DNA of 14,294 nucleotides from JAVKSM01 sp039583705 (GCA_039583705.1 JAVKSM010000085.1:1-14294), one strand, 5' to 3'; counted from the first letter of the stretch, positions 6,131 to 13,158 are shown. A program made the numbers and translations. Notes: a model not told the origin generated them from the letters alone.

Positions 6131-6569
6131 AAATCAGCCGAATGTCGTGCTCGACCGCGTCAGCCAGCTTGGCGTCGTTGATCTGGGCCTTCGGGTAGTG
6201 TTCCTTGCCGTTGCGAACCTTGCCGTCGTAGTTGAGGAGGTTGGTGGTCGTGCTAAAGGAACCGTCGTCGTTGACCTCGTAGAACACGTGAGGGTTGCCG
6301 GCGCGGGTCACGGTGAGGTGGCACAAGTGCCACTCGTCGCTGTCCTTGCTCTTGGTCAACGGCTTGGTGATGGTGATATGCCCGTCGTAGACCTTCCCGT
6401 CCAGAGTCACTTCGAAGCCTTCGAGGTAGACCCATCCGCCATCGGACTTCCCCTCATAACTGACCTTCGGCTCGGTGAACTCGACGGTATTAAGACCCCC
6501 CAGCCCGGCGGGGAGCCCGCCCGGGTTGATCGCTTCCCACCGCTGGATGGTCGTACTCGCTGACGGCAT
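6114..6569 (-). CDS. Hypothetical beta-rich protein (151 aa)
   Basis: Unrecognised, but a convincing gene. ATG 6569 has GGGAGGGCAGGTAGTC upstream; an in-frame ATG at 6623 would add 18 residues with poor coding character. The product (MPSASTTIQRWEAINPGG start) alternates polar and hydrophobic residues in strands: GGLNTVEFTEPKVSYEGKSD, WVYLEGFEVTLDGKVYDGHI, HLCHLTVTRAGNPHVFYEVN, ending DAVEHDIRLIFRYVS. It has no signal peptide, membrane segment or repeats and looks like a small soluble beta-sandwich. Base composition is less GC-rich than its neighbours, suggesting separate origin. It is convergent with 5183-5821 and preceded by a CTATCAGACG motif shared with the DUF3618 gene. Confidence 0.65.
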   Translation of the reverse strand: MPSASTTIQRWEAINPGGLPAGLGGLNTVEFTEPKVSYEGKSDGGWVYLEGFEVTLDGKVYDGHITITKPLTKSKDSDEWHLCHLTVTRAGNPHVFYEVNDDGSFSTTTNLLNYDGKVRNGKEHYPKAQINDAKLADAVEHDIRLIFRYVS

Positions 6570-6625
6570 GACTACCTGCCCTCCCGAATCGCGCTCCCCC
6601 CAATGAGGAACGCCACATCTCATAT

Positions 6626-6635
6626 CGTCTGATAG
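6626..6635 (-). promoter_or_regulatory. CTATCAGACG promoter-region motif
   Basis: CGTCTGATAG on the plus strand, so CTATCAGACG toward the minus-strand gene starting at 6569. The identical decamer occurs twice in tandem in front of the minus-strand DUF3618 gene (10543-10564). It may be a promoter element of an alternative sigma factor or an operator. Only the repetition is seen; the function is inferred. Confidence 0.35.
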
Positions 6636-6662
6636 ATACGTCCCGTTACACAGTTACACATC

Positions 6663-6694
6663 CGGCGGCCAGGGGGCGGCGCCCCTGGCCGCCG
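6663..6694. repeat. 13-bp perfect GC hairpin
   Basis: CGGCGGCCAGGGG (6663-6675) pairs exactly with CCCCTGGCCGCCG (6682-6694) around the 6-base loop GCGGCG, making one of the most stable structures in the window. It lies between the starts of the gene at 6569 (minus) and the methyltransferase at 6875 (plus). It may insulate the two divergent units or terminate transcription of a gene now lost. Confidence 0.55.
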
Positions 6695-6874
6695 CGGGCC
6701 CCACCCTCCTGGTCCGGCCGGGGACTTGCGCCAGGTGGAACGACACGCGACCACAGGTCGCCCAGCTCCCTCATAGCGGGTCTGATGGCAGCCACCGCGG
6801 CCCAGGTCGTCTTCCACCGGAACCCGCCCGCAGCCCGGCCTGCCCGACGGCATCGCCGAAACCCGACCAATAGG

Positions 6875-7980
6875 GTGAGCGCGGTGAGCACCAAGTCCAC
6901 CGCCGCGGACCCCACGCAGCTGCGGGCGGCCCTGACAGACTGGCTGTGTCGGCGCGGGCGAATCCGAACCCCGCAGGTCGAGGCGGCCTTCCGCCGCGTA
7001 CCGAGGCACCTGTTCCTACCCGGCGTCGATGAGCACAGGGCCTACGCCGCCCAGGTTGTCGTGACCAAACGCGCCGCCGACGCCACCGCGCTCTCCTCGG
7101 CCTCCTCCCCGGGGATCGTCGCCGACATGCTGGAACAGCTCGACCTCCACCCCGGCCACCGCGTGTTGGAGATCGGCGCCGCGACCGGCATCAACGCCGC
7201 GCTCCTGCAGGAACTGGTCGGCCCGGCCGGTCAGGTCACCACCATCGACATCGACCCCGATCTCGTCGACCAGGCCCGCCGCAGCCTGTCCGCCGCCGGA
7301 TACGGCCAGGTCGACGTGATCTGCGCGGACGGCGCCGACGCCCACCCCACCAGCGCGCCGTTCGACCGGATCATCATCACCGCAGGGGCGTGGGATCTCA
7401 CCTCGCCATGGTGGCGGCAACTCGTTGCCGCAGGCCGGCTGGTCGTGCCGCTGCGCCTGCACGGCAGCGGCCTCACCCGCTCAATCGCGTTCGACCTGCA
7501 CCAACCGGACCGGATGCTCAGCAGCTCAGCGCTGGTCTGCGGGTTCGTGCCGATGCGCGGCGCCGACGCCCACCTCGAACACTCCCTCCCCCTCGCCGCC
7601 GACGTCGTCCTCCACCCCCGTTCCCACGACCCCACCGACGAGGCGACGGCCAACCACGCACTCACCCATCCCCCACACCAGAACTGGACCGGCATAACGA
7701 TCAGCGACACCGATCCCGTCGAGCACCTCGACCTGTGGCTCGCCACCACCAGCAGACACTTCGCCAGAATCTCCGCAGGACCCAACGCACGCGACAGCGG
7801 GCTGGTCACCCCGGCCCCGCGATGGGCAGGAGGCACACCGCGAACCTGCTCCACCAATGGGCCCGCGAACGACCCACACAACCGGCCATCACCGCCCAAC
7901 CAGCAGCAACACCAGACGACCAGCTACCGCCGGGACACCACATCGACAAACCCAACACCCGGATCACCATCGCGTGGTAA
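6875..7980 (+). pseudogene. FxLD-type RiPP methyltransferase, damaged near the C-terminus
   Basis: A SAM-dependent methyltransferase of the PCMT-like 'FxLD system' type, associated with FxLD lanthipeptide-like loci. GTG 6875 or 6884 is the likely start; neither has a clear ribosome site. The N-terminal EAAFRRVPRHLFLPG, substrate loop SSASSPG (about residues 74-80) and SAM motif I VLEIGAATG (97-105) are intact, as are FDRIIITAGAW, GRLVVPLRLHGSGLTRSIAF and CGFVPMRGADAH. After GLVTPAPRW (near 7830) a segment of roughly 40 residues usual in the family is missing and the frame changes. The usual ending continues as LLHQWARERPTQPAITAQP and PDDQLPPGHHIDK, stopping TRITIAW at 7980. The unshifted frame would instead run on to 8389 through the antisense of the next gene. 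The core could still fold, but no precursor peptide or LanB-like gene is nearby. Confidence 0.75.
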
Positions 7981-7989
7981 CCCCACGTG

Positions 7990-8806
7990 TTATCCGGTGA
8001 GCCCAGCCTGTTTGGCGAGCTTGATGAGCTGGGGGTTGCTGCGTCGGTGCAGCGAGATCAGGACCCGCAGCACCTCGCGGTTCATCGGGTGGACCTTCGC
8101 TTTCTGGGGGGCGACGTTCCACGCCGCCACCAGCGAGGCCTGCGCGCTCTCCCGGTCGCCCAGGTCGAGTCGGGCGCGGGCGGTGCTGGTATGCACATCG
8201 ACGATCCGGGTCGGCGGCAGGCCAGTGTCGCGGCTGGTCAGCTCCTCGGCCAGGCGGACCACTTCGCGGGGACGGCCGAGGTCGCCCTCCGTGGCCAGCA
8301 CGTGGGTGGCGGTATTGGCGGGTCCGAAGCGCTCGCCATGCAGTTGCAGGTCGTGCGGGAACTCGTCGGCCGCAGACCATGCCGCATGAATGTGTCGCTG
8401 GGCCTCGTTTCGGTTGTTGAGCCGTCCCGCCAGGGTCATGCCGCGCAGGTGCAGGGAGCCGGCGGCGAAGGCCTTCTCCGCACCGCTGAGTTCCGTTCAG
8501 CGGCTACCACGGCCCGGTCCACCACGGCGAGCCCGCCTCGAAGTCCCCACAGTTCAGAAAGGTGCCGGCGCATTGCACGGCGGCGGCAGCGCTCGGCAGC
8601 GGTTGCTGATCCGCGGCCCAGGCCTGGCGGCTGGGGGCGATCTCGACCAGATCCATCCACCGGTGCCGCGCCGCCAGGTAGTACACGGCGCTGTACACGT
8701 CGGCCAGCAGCGCCCACCCCTCCGGGTTGGCCGTGGCGTGCGCGGAGGTGGTGGCCCGGGTCAGCAGGTCCGGCAGCACCCGCCTCCGATCCTCACCCCG
8801 CCGCAT
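7990..8806 (-). pseudogene. Second XRE/TPR-type regulator: C-terminal remnant with frameshifts
   Basis: Only the TPR-like sensor region of an actinomycete XRE regulator survives. It reads LLTRATTSAHATANPEGWAL and YYLAARHRWMDLVEIAPSRQ from about 8790. Near 8540 it must shift frame (GDFEAG then LAVVDRAVVAAERN), and shift again near 8495 (GAEKAFAAGSLHLRG). It continues uninterrupted from ATG 8439 through HGERFGPANTATHV, TRIVDVHTSTARARLDLGDR and HPMNREVLRVLISLHRRS to LAKQAGLTG, the usual family ending. The HTH half is missing: upstream of 8806 unrelated plus-strand sequence begins. The last 149 residues form an open frame, but without the HTH no DNA-binding function is expected. Its stop is 9 bases from the convergent methyltransferase stop, with a small CGTGG/CCACG hairpin between. 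Confidence 0.75.
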
Positions 8807-8807
8807 C

Positions 8808-8919
8808 TGACCCGACCTGGGCCCTGCGGCGGTGGCTGGACGCCCACCGCCGGCTGCGGCGGATGCGAGCAGCGCGGATCCGGGTGGGACTCACCACGCC
8901 GCGGACGGTGCACCGGTGA
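8808..8919 (+). pseudogene. 3' fragment of an arginine-rich small gene
   Basis: The frame ending at 8917-8919 reads LRRWLDAHRRLRRMRAARIR and VGLTTPRTVHR with high third-position GC, and its TGA overlaps the GTG start of the next gene (GTGA). Upstream of about 8808 the same frame is antisense to the regulator remnant, so the 5' part of this gene has been lost. Its basic character recalls the Arg-rich product at 688-999, which likewise lies next to a gene of the PPGxYxDGPVYVRI family. Confidence 0.4.
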
Positions 8920-9182
8920 GCTGGCGGAAGCTGGCGACGCGAGAGGTGGCGCCACCGGGGAGTTACGGCGACGGCCCGGTCTACGTCCGGATCACCAAAG
9001 CCCAGGCCGGGAAGGCGTGGCTGCGACCCGGCTACGAGCTCAAGGTGGGCGCACCACCTCTGCTCCTCGGCAGAGCAACGCTGTGTGACCACAACGTCGT
9101 CCGGGCGCTCCAGTCTCCCAAGGTCCGCCGGCGTCCACGTCACCACATGCAAGCGGATGTGGCGTATGTAGGCGCAGCTTGA
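8916..9182 (+). CDS. Paralogue of the 1009-1347 small protein (88 aa)
   Basis: GTG 8916 overlaps the stop of the preceding Arg-rich fragment. Residues 13-26 read PPGSYGDGPVYVRI, 12 of 14 identical to residues 21-34 of the 1009-1347 product, followed by a similar spacing to AW(L/P). After about residue 40 (YELKVGAPP) the similarity fades and the rest (RATLCDHNVVRALQSPKVRR) looks unlike the first copy, so the C-terminal half may be frame-disrupted or replaced. Function unknown. Its start faces away from the regulator remnant, as the first copy faces away from the intact regulator. Confidence 0.5.
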   Translation: MSWRKLATREVAPPGSYGDGPVYVRITKAQAGKAWLRPGYELKVGAPPLLLGRATLCDHNVVRALQSPKVRRRPRHHMQADVAYVGAA

Positions 9183-9388
9183 GCCGAGGGGCGGCCTTCG
9201 TCCGCCGGTGCAGGCCGTTCTCGTCGGGTTGGGACTCCGCCGCCCTGGCGGGTAGCCGCTTCGGCAGCTACACCTGCGTACCCGCGGGTCGGGTCGGTAT
9301 CAGCGGTCGTTCGCACCCCTCTGATACACAGGCGGTAACACGTTCGAGGTCATCAACGACACGGCTGGTGGCGTGATGGAGGTGCGAC
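9183..9388 (+). promoter_or_regulatory. Upstream region of the PH-like gene
   Basis: No gene seen. TATCAG (9298-9303) and CTGATA (9321-9326) form an inverted repeat with a 17-base spacer about 65-90 bases before the GTG at 9389. They share the TATCAG core with the motif in front of the genes at 6569 and 10528. GGAGG (9378-9382) is the ribosome binding site that decides the downstream GTG start. Confidence 0.3.
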
Positions 9389-9934
9389 GTGCGCAGAAAG
9401 TCACGTACAGATTCTTTTGGGGAGTCACGAAAGGGTGACGTCGAAGACGCAACCCGGCGGTTGATCCAGTCCTCACCCCACTCAGATCACGTCTGGGGAA
9501 GACCCGCGGTGGCCTCAGGGCGCATCTCGGGCCTGCAACACATCCCGGGACCCCGAGGTGATCAGGCGTGGACCCCGGCCTTCGACCTCGCCGAAGACCT
9601 GACCACGGCTCTTGACCTCCTGCTGCAGACCGAGCAGATCTTCGGGGTGTACGCCGCCAGCGGCGAGGTCAGCTTCGTCGCGGTGACCAACCGGCGCGTG
9701 GTGATGGTGGAGACGAAGACCTATGACAAGCCGGTGCTGACCTCGGCGCCGTTCAGCCGCATCAGCAGCGTCTCCTACGTGCTGGCCCCCCGTTCGACCC
9801 GCCGGGAGTCGATCGCCGCCGCCACGACAGTCCAGATCAAGGTCGGCTACACCAGCTACGAAGTGGCCTGCAGGGGCAAGGACCAGGCACACGAGATCCA
9901 CGATCTGATCATGTGGCACCTCGTCAGCAGGTAG
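9389..9934 (+). CDS. PH-like domain protein (181 aa)
   Basis: GTG 9389 follows ATGGAGGTGCGAC, a good ribosome site. The first 60 residues are polar and poorly structured. From about residue 70 the sequence resembles bacterial PH-type domains: a helix (DLTTALDLLLQTEQIFGVYA), then strands VSFVAVTNRRVVMVETKTYD, SAPFSRISSVSYVL, TTVQIKVGYTSYEVACRG, and a closing helix DQAHEIHDLIMWHLV. The 'TNRRVVMVE' strand and closing helix are characteristic of bPH/YokE-like proteins. No membrane helix is present. Such domains bind lipid or partner proteins; no enzymatic residues are evident. It is convergent with the DUF3618 gene, with a hairpin between. Confidence 0.65.
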   Translation: MRRKSRTDSFGESRKGDVEDATRRLIQSSPHSDHVWGRPAVASGRISGLQHIPGPRGDQAWTPAFDLAEDLTTALDLLLQTEQIFGVYAASGEVSFVAVTNRRVVMVETKTYDKPVLTSAPFSRISSVSYVLAPRSTRRESIAAATTVQIKVGYTSYEVACRGKDQAHEIHDLIMWHLVSR

Positions 9935-10002
9935 GGACACCAGCACACCCCAGGCGAGAGCAGGTGCTCACCACCCAACACCCGCTCGTCGGTGAAAGGG
10001 GG

Positions 10003-10024
10003 CCTGCTGGCGCAGCCCAGCAGG
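10003..10024. terminator. 8-bp hairpin between convergent genes
   Basis: CCTGCTGG (10003-10010) pairs exactly with CCAGCAGG (10017-10024) across a 6-base loop. It lies 68 bases after the PH-like gene stop and about 100 bases beyond the DUF3618 gene stop, placed to end either transcript. No T-tract. Nothing else is seen in 9935-10123. Confidence 0.4.
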
Positions 10025-10123
10025 GCGCAGTCACCGACCTACCGCGGCGGGAGGGCGCGACCGAGGTAGCCGCCGGACGCCGGTCTGCTCGACGACCTCA
10101 CGCCGACCCTGCGCTTGGAAGCC

Positions 10124-10528
10124 TCAGCGCCGCCCACGGCGGATCACCAACGCCACCACAACCAGCAACGCACCTACCGCCGCGGCAACCGTACCGGGCT
10201 TCTCCTGCACCCGCCCGCGCGCCTGCCCCAGCAACTCCTGGGCCTTCTCACCGGCCCGCCCCTTCGCCGCCTCGGCCATCTGCGGTGCCCGCTCCCGCAG
10301 CTGTTGCGTCGTCTCCTGCGCCCGCGCCTTCGCCGCCTGGGCCTTTTCGGCGGCCCTCGCCGTGAGTTCCTGCGCCTTGTCCTGCGCCCGGGCCTTGACG
10401 TCAGCCTTGTACGCCACCGCGTTGATCGTCGCGGCCAGCTCACCGCGGGTCTCCTCGATGTCGCGGCGCAGCTCCTCCGGATCAGAAGGCGTCGAACCGG
10501 AGGGGGTAGTGATCGGTGAAGGACTCAT
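10124..10528 (-). CDS. DUF3618 domain-containing membrane-anchored protein
   Basis: A 134-residue protein. ATG 10528 follows CGGAGCGTGAGACAAT. Residues 18-55 match the DUF3618 pattern (DPEELRRDIEETRGELAATI, then AVAYKADVKARAQDKAQE). A long Ala/Lys/Arg/Glu/Gln helical region follows (about 50-108), likely amphipathic or coiled-coil. A single membrane helix (GTVAAAVGALLVVVALVI, about 112-129) and a basic tail RRGRR end it, so it should be tail-anchored with its bulk in the cytoplasm. In actinobacteria this gene commonly sits directly after a Holin-X gene; here a decayed copy of that gene lies immediately upstream. Function is unknown; links to envelope stress have been suggested for such gene sets. 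Confidence 0.85.
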   Translation of the reverse strand: MSPSPITTPSGSTPSDPEELRRDIEETRGELAATINAVAYKADVKARAQDKAQELTARAAEKAQAAKARAQETTQQLRERAPQMAEAAKGRAGEKAQELLGQARGRVQEKPGTVAAAVGALLVVVALVIRRGRR

Positions 10529-10542
10529 ATTGTCTCACGCTC

Positions 10543-10564
10543 CGTCTGATAGTCGTCTGATAGT
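10543..10564 (-). promoter_or_regulatory. Tandem 11-bp CTATCAGACG repeat before DUF3618 gene
   Basis: CGTCTGATAGT occurs twice back to back (10543-10553 and 10554-10564), so ACTATCAGACG x2 in the gene's direction, 15 bases upstream of the ATG at 10528. The core decamer is also upstream of the minus-strand gene at 6569. The position next to the ribosome site suggests either an operator overlapping the 5' end of the mRNA or a local duplication within the decayed upstream gene. Confidence 0.4.
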
Positions 10565-10790
10565 CTTCATGTCTTGCTTGGCGCGTGGCCGCCAAGGCGC
10601 CCAGCCCGAAGAGCGAGACCAGCCCGCCAGCACCTGTCAACCCGGCTCTCACCCCGACACGCTTGCCTTTCTCCTCAACTCGGCCGACGCCAACTCCTCG
10701 CGCACCACGCGCAAGGTCTGCTCAGACAACCACCTGAGCATCTCCCCCAGGAACAATCCACGCAAGTCGCCCTGCCCGCCCAGCTCGCTT
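10550..10790 (-). pseudogene. Actinobacterial Holin-X / phage holin family remnant
   Basis: Reading minus from about 10790, the frame gives LRGLFLGEMLRWLSEQTLRV and VREELASAELRR, the N-terminal helix of Holin-X proteins (usually E-L-x-x-A-x-A-E-L-x-x-K-G-K). A one-base loss near 10669 sends it to a stop at 10649. In the neighbouring frame the family sequence resumes: KGKRVGVRAGLTGAGGLVSL and FGLGALAATR, the glycine-rich first membrane helix. The second half, with the later membrane helices, is absent and the frame runs straight into the start of the DUF3618 gene. A single small membrane protein of about 130-140 residues is normal for the family. This copy cannot make it. Confidence 0.6.
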
Positions 10791-11313
10791 ATAGCGGGCA
10801 AAGATACCCGAACGGGGTTCGCCGCGCCTCCCCAGCACAGAGTGTGGTTCCACCCCCACCGGACCGACCACAGTGGCCCGGCCCCGCGCGCGGCAGGGTC
10901 GAAGGCGGGGCCGCGGGGTTCAAATCCTGTCGTCGTCCCGACGACTGTTCTATAGACGGGTCAGGAGGGTGACACCCGAGGACTCGTCTCACGGGAACTG
11001 CCGGAGCATCGCCGCCGCACATGATCACCCTGACTGATGACGGCGCCTGCCCCTCGCTACTGCATCACGAGGTCGTTGTACTGCGGTGCCAGGCGCACCG
11101 CCCCGCCCAGAGCGGTGATGGGGTCGCTGCAGGCGGTGCGGGTCGACGTCCGGCCGCTCCAGCCCGGCGAGGTGCTCCGCCAACGTTCACGCCGCCATAC
11201 AGGTACTTCTAGCGTATGTTGATCGAGGTGATCCCTCCCAACCGGGCGGTCAAAGACCAGACGCGCGCGGTCGGCGTGAGGACAGGTCGGTGTGGTGATG
11301 GGAGGAGTGTGCC
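10791..11313. other. Spacer with a tRNA-like fragment; no clear gene
   Basis: No convincing gene on either strand. At 10915-10934 GGGGTTCAAATCCTGTCGTC resembles the T-arm and 3' end of a tRNA, and GTCGTC-GTCCC-GACGAC (10929-10945) forms a 6-bp hairpin, but no D-arm, anticodon arm or matching 5' acceptor is visible. On the minus strand a short stretch ending at about 11054 reads DPITALGGAVRLAPQYNDLV before a stop, possibly the end of a lost gene. Short ORFs at 11021-11222 look accidental. Confidence 0.35.
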
Positions 11314-12318
11314 GTGCGTCCAGCCCACGAGCAGACCGGTGCCGGTGAGGTGAGAGGGAAGCTCAGTCGCTTCGACTCCTACCAGCAACGGCACAAGGCG
11401 GTGGGTGTGGCGGTCGCGGTGGTGCGGAAGTTCGGCGAGGACCACTCGACCAACCTCGCCACCATGATCGCGTTTTGGGCGTTCTTCTCGATCTTCCCGC
11501 TGCTGTTGGTGTTCTTGACCCTGCTGGGCTACTTCCTACCCTCCGGTGTGAAAGGTGAGGTGCTGGGCAGCGTGGCCAGCTACTTCCCGCTGCTGGACAC
11601 CGCCTCACTGCGCCATCTCAGCGGGCAGTGGTGGTCGCTGGCGCTGGGCCTGGTCAGCGCGCTGTTCAGCGGATCGTTTGTCGTCATGACCGTGCAGGAC
11701 GCGTTCAACTCGGTGTGGGAGGTCCCCTACGTCCGCCGACCCAAGCTCGCCGAGACCGTCAAACGCATCCTGTACGTCCTGGCCACGATCGGCCTGGGCC
11801 TGGTCCTCAGCACGATCATCAGCGGCTATGTCACCGGCACCGCCACCGGGATCAACCTCGGCGTGTTCGGTCGACTGGCCGGCTACCTCATCGCCATCGC
11901 GCTGGACGTCGGGCTGTTCATCGCGGCCTTCCGTATCCTCACCGCCCGCGAGGTGTCCACCCGGGACGTGCTGCCGGGCGCGCTGCTGTCGGGGGTGGTC
12001 TTCTGGGTGCTCCAGCAGCTGTCCTCGCTGATCATCTCCCGGTACCTGCACAACGCGCAGAGCACCTACGGCAACTTCGCCACCGTGATCACTATGCTGT
12101 GGTGGTTCTACCTGCAGAGCATCGTCACCCTGCTGGGCGCCCAACTCAACGTGGTACTCACCGAGCGGCTCCACCCCCGCGGAATCATCGACGCGCCCGT
12201 CACCGAGGCCGATCACCGCGCCTATCAGGCCTACGCACAGGAACGCACCTACCAGGAGCAGGAGCAGGTCCGCGCCGAGTTCCCACCAGAATCCCCCCCG
12301 GACCACACCAAGACCTGA
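11314..12318 (+). CDS. YihY/virulence factor BrkB family membrane protein
   Basis: A 334-residue inner-membrane protein. GTG 11314 follows GGGAGGAGTGTGCC, a strong ribosome site. After a basic N-terminal helix the family signature appears: DHSTNLATMIAFWAFFSIFP leading into the first membrane helix (about 50-72). Later come SLALGLVSALFSGSFVVMTVQDAFN, LATIGLGLVLSTIISGYV, GYLIAIALDVGLFIAAF, LPGALLSGVVFWVLQQ and, near the end, TYGNFATVITMLWWFYLQSI followed by LLGAQLNVVL, all typical of the six-helix YihY/BrkB fold. The C-terminal 45 residues are acidic and cytoplasmic. Family function is unsettled; it was formerly misnamed RNase BN. Length is normal. The IS66 relic begins directly after its stop. 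Confidence 0.9.
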   Translation: MRPAHEQTGAGEVRGKLSRFDSYQQRHKAVGVAVAVVRKFGEDHSTNLATMIAFWAFFSIFPLLLVFLTLLGYFLPSGVKGEVLGSVASYFPLLDTASLRHLSGQWWSLALGLVSALFSGSFVVMTVQDAFNSVWEVPYVRRPKLAETVKRILYVLATIGLGLVLSTIISGYVTGTATGINLGVFGRLAGYLIAIALDVGLFIAAFRILTAREVSTRDVLPGALLSGVVFWVLQQLSSLIISRYLHNAQSTYGNFATVITMLWWFYLQSIVTLLGAQLNVVLTERLHPRGIIDAPVTEADHRAYQAYAQERTYQEQEQVRAEFPPESPPDHTKT

Positions 12319-12321
12319 CGC

Positions 12322-12845
12322 AGCACAAATTATACTTCTTGCCCGCCCACCGGGTGGTGGCGCTGCTGGAGTCGCTGACCGGCGCCGCCCCGTCGGTCGG
12401 GTTCGCGCACGGCATGCTCGCCCGCGCCGCGGGGTGCCTGGCCGTGGTGCACGAGCGGATCCGCGCCCTGATCACCGGGTCCTACGCCGTGTCGTGCGAC
12501 CCGCTGCGGGTCGGGCCGGCCACCCCCGGCGAGGTCTATCCCGACGCCATCTGGCCGACCCAGATCGCCGACGTGCTGCGCGGCCTGATCCATGCGGCCA
12601 ACCTCGCCCGAGCCGCCGGCCAGCCCGCCATCGACACCGCCGTGCGCGACGAACTGATCACAGCGTTTCGCCACGGGGTGCTCGTCGGGCTGTCGCAGAC
12701 CACCAGCCACGGTGAGCGCCCCGGACAGCGCAAGGCCCGCAACCTGCTCGAGGTCCTGCGCGACCGCGAACCACAACATGCTCACCGCGCTCCGCGACGC
12801 CCTCACCGGCCAGCCCTGGACGCCCGCCCTACCCGCACCCACCTA
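12322..12845 (+). pseudogene. IS66-family transposase remnant
   Basis: Fragments of an IS66 DDE transposase. The first piece (YFLPAHRVVALLESLTGAAP, VGFAHGMLARAAGCLAVVHE, RIRALITGSYAVSCDPLRVG) matches the region leading to the first catalytic Asp, where D-E-T-P-I-R-V-G is expected; here the surviving residues are CDPLRVG. Sequence then jumps to the C-terminal part: PTQIADVLRGLIHAANLARA, AVRDELITAFRHGVLVGLSQ, TTSHGERPGQRKARNLLEVL. After a frame change near 12776 comes the familiar ending MLTALRDALTGQPWTPALPA with a stop at 12845. The catalytic core between is deleted. No flanking inverted repeats or target duplication are evident. Confidence 0.8.
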
Positions 12846-13158
12846 AGCGCGCACCCAGAACCACCCACCACCGGAAGGCCCACAGCCCCACCGGCGATCA
12901 CGCCACGCCGCGCCTGCCCACCGGCTGAATGTTTACCACCCGTGTGGGACCGGCGCCGCCTCCAGGGCGGCGGTAACGGCGGGAACTCTGCGAGCGCGGC
13001 GGTCACGTCCTCGCCGATTCACGAGCGATGATCTCGGGGCGCGGGGTTGTCGAGATCTTTGAGTGAGGAGTCGCGCCGCACCAGGCGGGCGTCTCGCTGG
13101 TCGGCGCCGGTAACCTCGGAAAGGTCAGCGCATGGCTGACTGAGAGCGAGGAGCCGAC
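12846..13158. other. Spacer with an inverted repeat; no gene seen
   Basis: No frame is convincing. GATCTCG (13030-13036) and CGAGATC (13051-13057) form an inverted repeat with a 14-base loop followed by TTT, a possible weak terminator. The last bases provide the ribosome site (GCGAGGAGCC) of the gene at 13159. Promoter elements for that gene cannot be assigned confidently. Confidence 0.3.

Noticed and set aside
6646..6915. Minus-strand ORF with a hydrophobic start (VDLVLTALTLLVGFRR) in front of the methyltransferase
   Set aside because: It runs through the 13-bp hairpin, overlaps the start of the opposite-strand methyltransferase, has no clear ribosome site and matches nothing; kept only as a possibility.
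7981..8389. In-frame extension of the FxLD methyltransferase ORF to 8389
   Set aside because: The expected family ending is found in the neighbouring frame and stops at 7980; the extension is antisense to the TPR regulator remnant.
10870..10945. Complete tRNA gene ending in the TTCAAAT T-loop
   Set aside because: The T-stem pairs poorly and no D-arm, anticodon arm or 5' acceptor strand is present upstream.
11628..13031. 467-codon plus-strand ORF covering BrkB end and IS66 relic
   Set aside because: Its first half is a shadow of the BrkB frame; only the part from about 12322 has real (IS66) similarity, and it changes frame near 12776.
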